A stretch of 8,599 bases of DNA from an uncultured Oscillospiraceae bacterium (GTDB lineage: Bacteria; Bacillota; Clostridia; Oscillospirales; Acutalibacteraceae): assembly GCA_900549675.1 (NCBI GenBank), contig URPG01000076.1, forward strand, positions 1 to 8,599, given 5' to 3'. The position numbers were made by a program, and so were the translations under genes. The notes under the pieces were generated by a model. The model ran no database searches and had not been told where the DNA came from. It was given only the letters and a program-made list of their open reading frames with translations. Shown one piece after another: positions 7,923-8,599 of the stretch (positions are counted from its first letter, which is position 1; the number at the start of each line of letters is the position of its first letter).

Positions 7923-7959
7923 AAAAAAGTCCTTGACAGAAATAAAATCTGTCAAGGAC
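7923..7959 (-). terminator. T-box terminator (T1) of the trp leader
   Basis: GUCCUUGACAG (7949-7959 on the + scale) pairs perfectly over 11 bp with CUGUCAAGGAC (7929-7939) around a 9-nt loop, followed by six U (7923-7928). The 5' arm contains CCUUGA, which pairs instead with UCAAGG of the T-box in the antiterminator, so the two folds exclude each other. Confidence 0.93.
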
Positions 7960-7992
7960 GAATAAATGCAATTATCCGCGATACCACCTTGA
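7953..7992 (-). promoter_or_regulatory. T-box antiterminator
   Basis: The T-box sequence AAGGUGGUAUCGCGG is at 7976-7990. Helix A1 pairs UCAAGG with CCUUGA, and helix A2 pairs CGGAUAA with UUAUUCG around a short loop. They enclose a bulge, UGGUAUC, that should bind the NCCA end of uncharged tRNA. The bulge differs from the consensus UGGNACC at one base (U for the first of the two C). This fold uses the 5' arm of T1 and so prevents it. Confidence 0.88.
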
Positions 7993-8115
7993 TTTACAGC
8001 CTATTATGGACTGTACACTCAGCAGGGTACAAACATACCCCCGGCAACTCACGTATGCCCTCACGTTGCAGAGTACTTTGCATAAAGATATGCATTTGAC
8101 TGCACCCTCAGCGGT

Positions 8116-8118
8116 CCA
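8116..8118 (-). promoter_or_regulatory. Specifier codon UGG of the T-box
   Basis: The - strand reads AAAUGGA in the stem I internal loop (8115-8121). UGG pairs with the CCA anticodon of tRNA-Trp and agrees with the genes downstream. The following A is the purine normally found 3' of the specifier. Confidence 0.87.
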
Positions 8119-8212
8119 TTTGATAACCTGTTTTTCATCCGATTCTCAGCATCTCGGATTCTCTGTGGAAGCATAATTATCGTTATCTCCGCCTCAACGG
8201 TTTGTTTAGTTA

Positions 8213-8241
8213 AATATAAAGCGTTCTTTTCTATTTGTCAA
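8213..8241 (-). promoter_or_regulatory. trp operon promoter (sigma-A type)
   Basis: On the - strand a perfect -35 TTGACA (8236-8241) and a -10 TATATT (8213-8218) are separated by 17 nt, with initiation expected near 8206. Upstream (about 8251-8276) are A/T tracts in the place of an UP element. No operator palindrome is visible, which fits control by the leader RNA rather than by a repressor. Confidence 0.9.
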
Positions 8242-8288
8242 GACTTTTGTTGAAAAAAATTAAAAAAATAATAGGGATAGATGAAAAA

Positions 8289-8599
8289 TTATTCGTCAAC
8301 CAAGCGGTAGCCAACTCCGATTTCTGTCATAATATAGCGAGGTTTTGAAGGGTTTCTCTCAATTTTTCTTCTCAAGCCTGCCATTAATTTGCGCAGTGCC
8401 TGTGTATCGTTGCCATAGTTGATTCCATAAACCTCTTTTAAAATATTTTGCGTCGTCAGTACTTTTCCGATATTGCGAAACAGAAGAGAAAGTAAACTGT
8501 ATTCTAAAGGTGTGAGATGAATTTGCTCATTTTCCAAATAAACCAAGTGTTTTTCAAAGTCTATTTTAAGCTGGTCTATTGAGCGGGCAGAAATTTCAG
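8289..8599 (-). CDS. KdpE-like response regulator, C-terminal DNA-binding domain (5' truncated by window edge)
   Basis: The last 102 codons of a reading frame that runs off the right edge are visible, ending with TAA at 8289-8291. The TTG at 8546 is internal: the frame continues upstream as DQLKIDFEKHLVYLENEQ, the beta-strand platform of an OmpR-family winged helix. HLTPLEYSLLSLLFRNIGKV, the recognition helix region TQALRKLMAGLRRKIE and the wing PRYIMTEIGVGYRL follow. The combination of HLTPLEY, LRRKIERNP and PRYxxTExGVGYRL is closest to KdpE, which activates the Kdp potassium transporter in response to the KdpD kinase. The receiver domain lies outside the window, so kdpE is likely but not proven. 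No clear terminator follows it, so its transcript may enter the trp leader. Confidence 0.85.
   Translation of the reverse strand, partial: EISARSIDQLKIDFEKHLVYLENEQIHLTPLEYSLLSLLFRNIGKVLTTQNILKEVYGINYGNDTQALRKLMAGLRRKIERNPSKPRYIMTEIGVGYRLVDE

Larger units (their letters stand above)
7890..8206 (-). ncRNA. T-box riboswitch (tryptophan, UGG specifier), trp operon leader
   Basis: This untranslated leader between the promoter and trpE senses the charging of tRNA-Trp. Stem I has a lower GCGG/CCGC helix (8189-8192 with 8111-8114) next to GA-rich kink-turn-like flanks. A GAUAAC/GUUAUC helix (8182-8187 with 8122-8127) lies above it. The internal loop between them carries AAAUGGA, with UGG at 8116-8118 followed by the conserved purine. 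The distal arm is AUCCGA/UCGGAU (8137-8159). Further hairpins are at 8079-8094 (stem II-like), 8044-8069 and 8025-8040 (stem IIA/B region), and 7997-8013 (stem III). The T-box antiterminator and terminator follow. High charged tRNA-Trp should give termination and low charging read-through. Only one T-box unit is present, not the tandem form known from some trp operons. The exact pairing inside the stem IIA/B region is uncertain. Confidence 0.93.

Noticed and set aside
7875..7955. Longer trpE start giving 27 extra residues.
   Set aside because: The extension is encoded by the T1 and T2 hairpins, and the only good ribosome site serves the ATG at 7874.
8100..8206. Several GAG triplets in the leader that could suggest a TRAP binding site.
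   Set aside because: Only one pair has near-TRAP spacing; the others are 5 or more nt apart, and they fall in T-box stem I structural elements.
7875..8206. A Trp-rich leader peptide or a second (tandem) T-box before trpE.
   Set aside because: No short frame with a ribosome site and clustered UGG codons is present. Only one specifier loop and one T-box bulge can be found; T2 has no T-box of its own.

Overview
The window holds the complete tryptophan biosynthesis operon of a Bacillota bacterium, most likely a clostridial anaerobe. The moderately AT-rich sequence, strong purine-rich ribosome binding sites, tight gene packing and tRNA-sensing T-box leader in place of TrpR or TRAP control all point that way. 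I cannot name a genus.

Layout: positions 1-1272 (+ strand) are the 3' part of an FtsX/MacB-type ABC transporter permease whose start lies outside the window. It converges on the trp operon, and the two share a bidirectional intrinsic terminator (1302-1340). From right to left on the - strand follow trpE (7874-6396), trpG (6412-5822), trpD (5829-4810), trpC (4801-4007), trpF (4026-3403), trpB (3406-2219) and trpA (2226-1447). Every junction overlaps or is separated by only 8 nt, so translation is probably coupled. Together the genes encode all enzyme functions from chorismate to tryptophan, none of them fused. At the right edge (8289-8599, - strand) is the DNA-binding end of a KdpE-like response regulator.

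Control: a TTGACA-N17-TATATT promoter (8213-8241) precedes a leader of about 330 nt that is a class I T-box riboswitch with a UGG (Trp) specifier at 8116-8118, a T-box bulge at 7976-7990 and an intrinsic terminator at 7923-7959. Uncharged tRNA-Trp should allow read-through into trpE. TrpE also keeps the residues expected for allosteric feedback by tryptophan.

The most unusual point is a second complete terminator (7890-7920) 2 nt after the T-box terminator and just before the trpE ribosome binding site. The 3' arm of the first terminator can pair with the 5' arm of the second (10 bp, one bulged U). This suggests a two-step cascade in which tRNA-induced opening of terminator 1 also disables terminator 2. 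A second point is a Glu in TrpA where the catalytic Asp60 is usually found.
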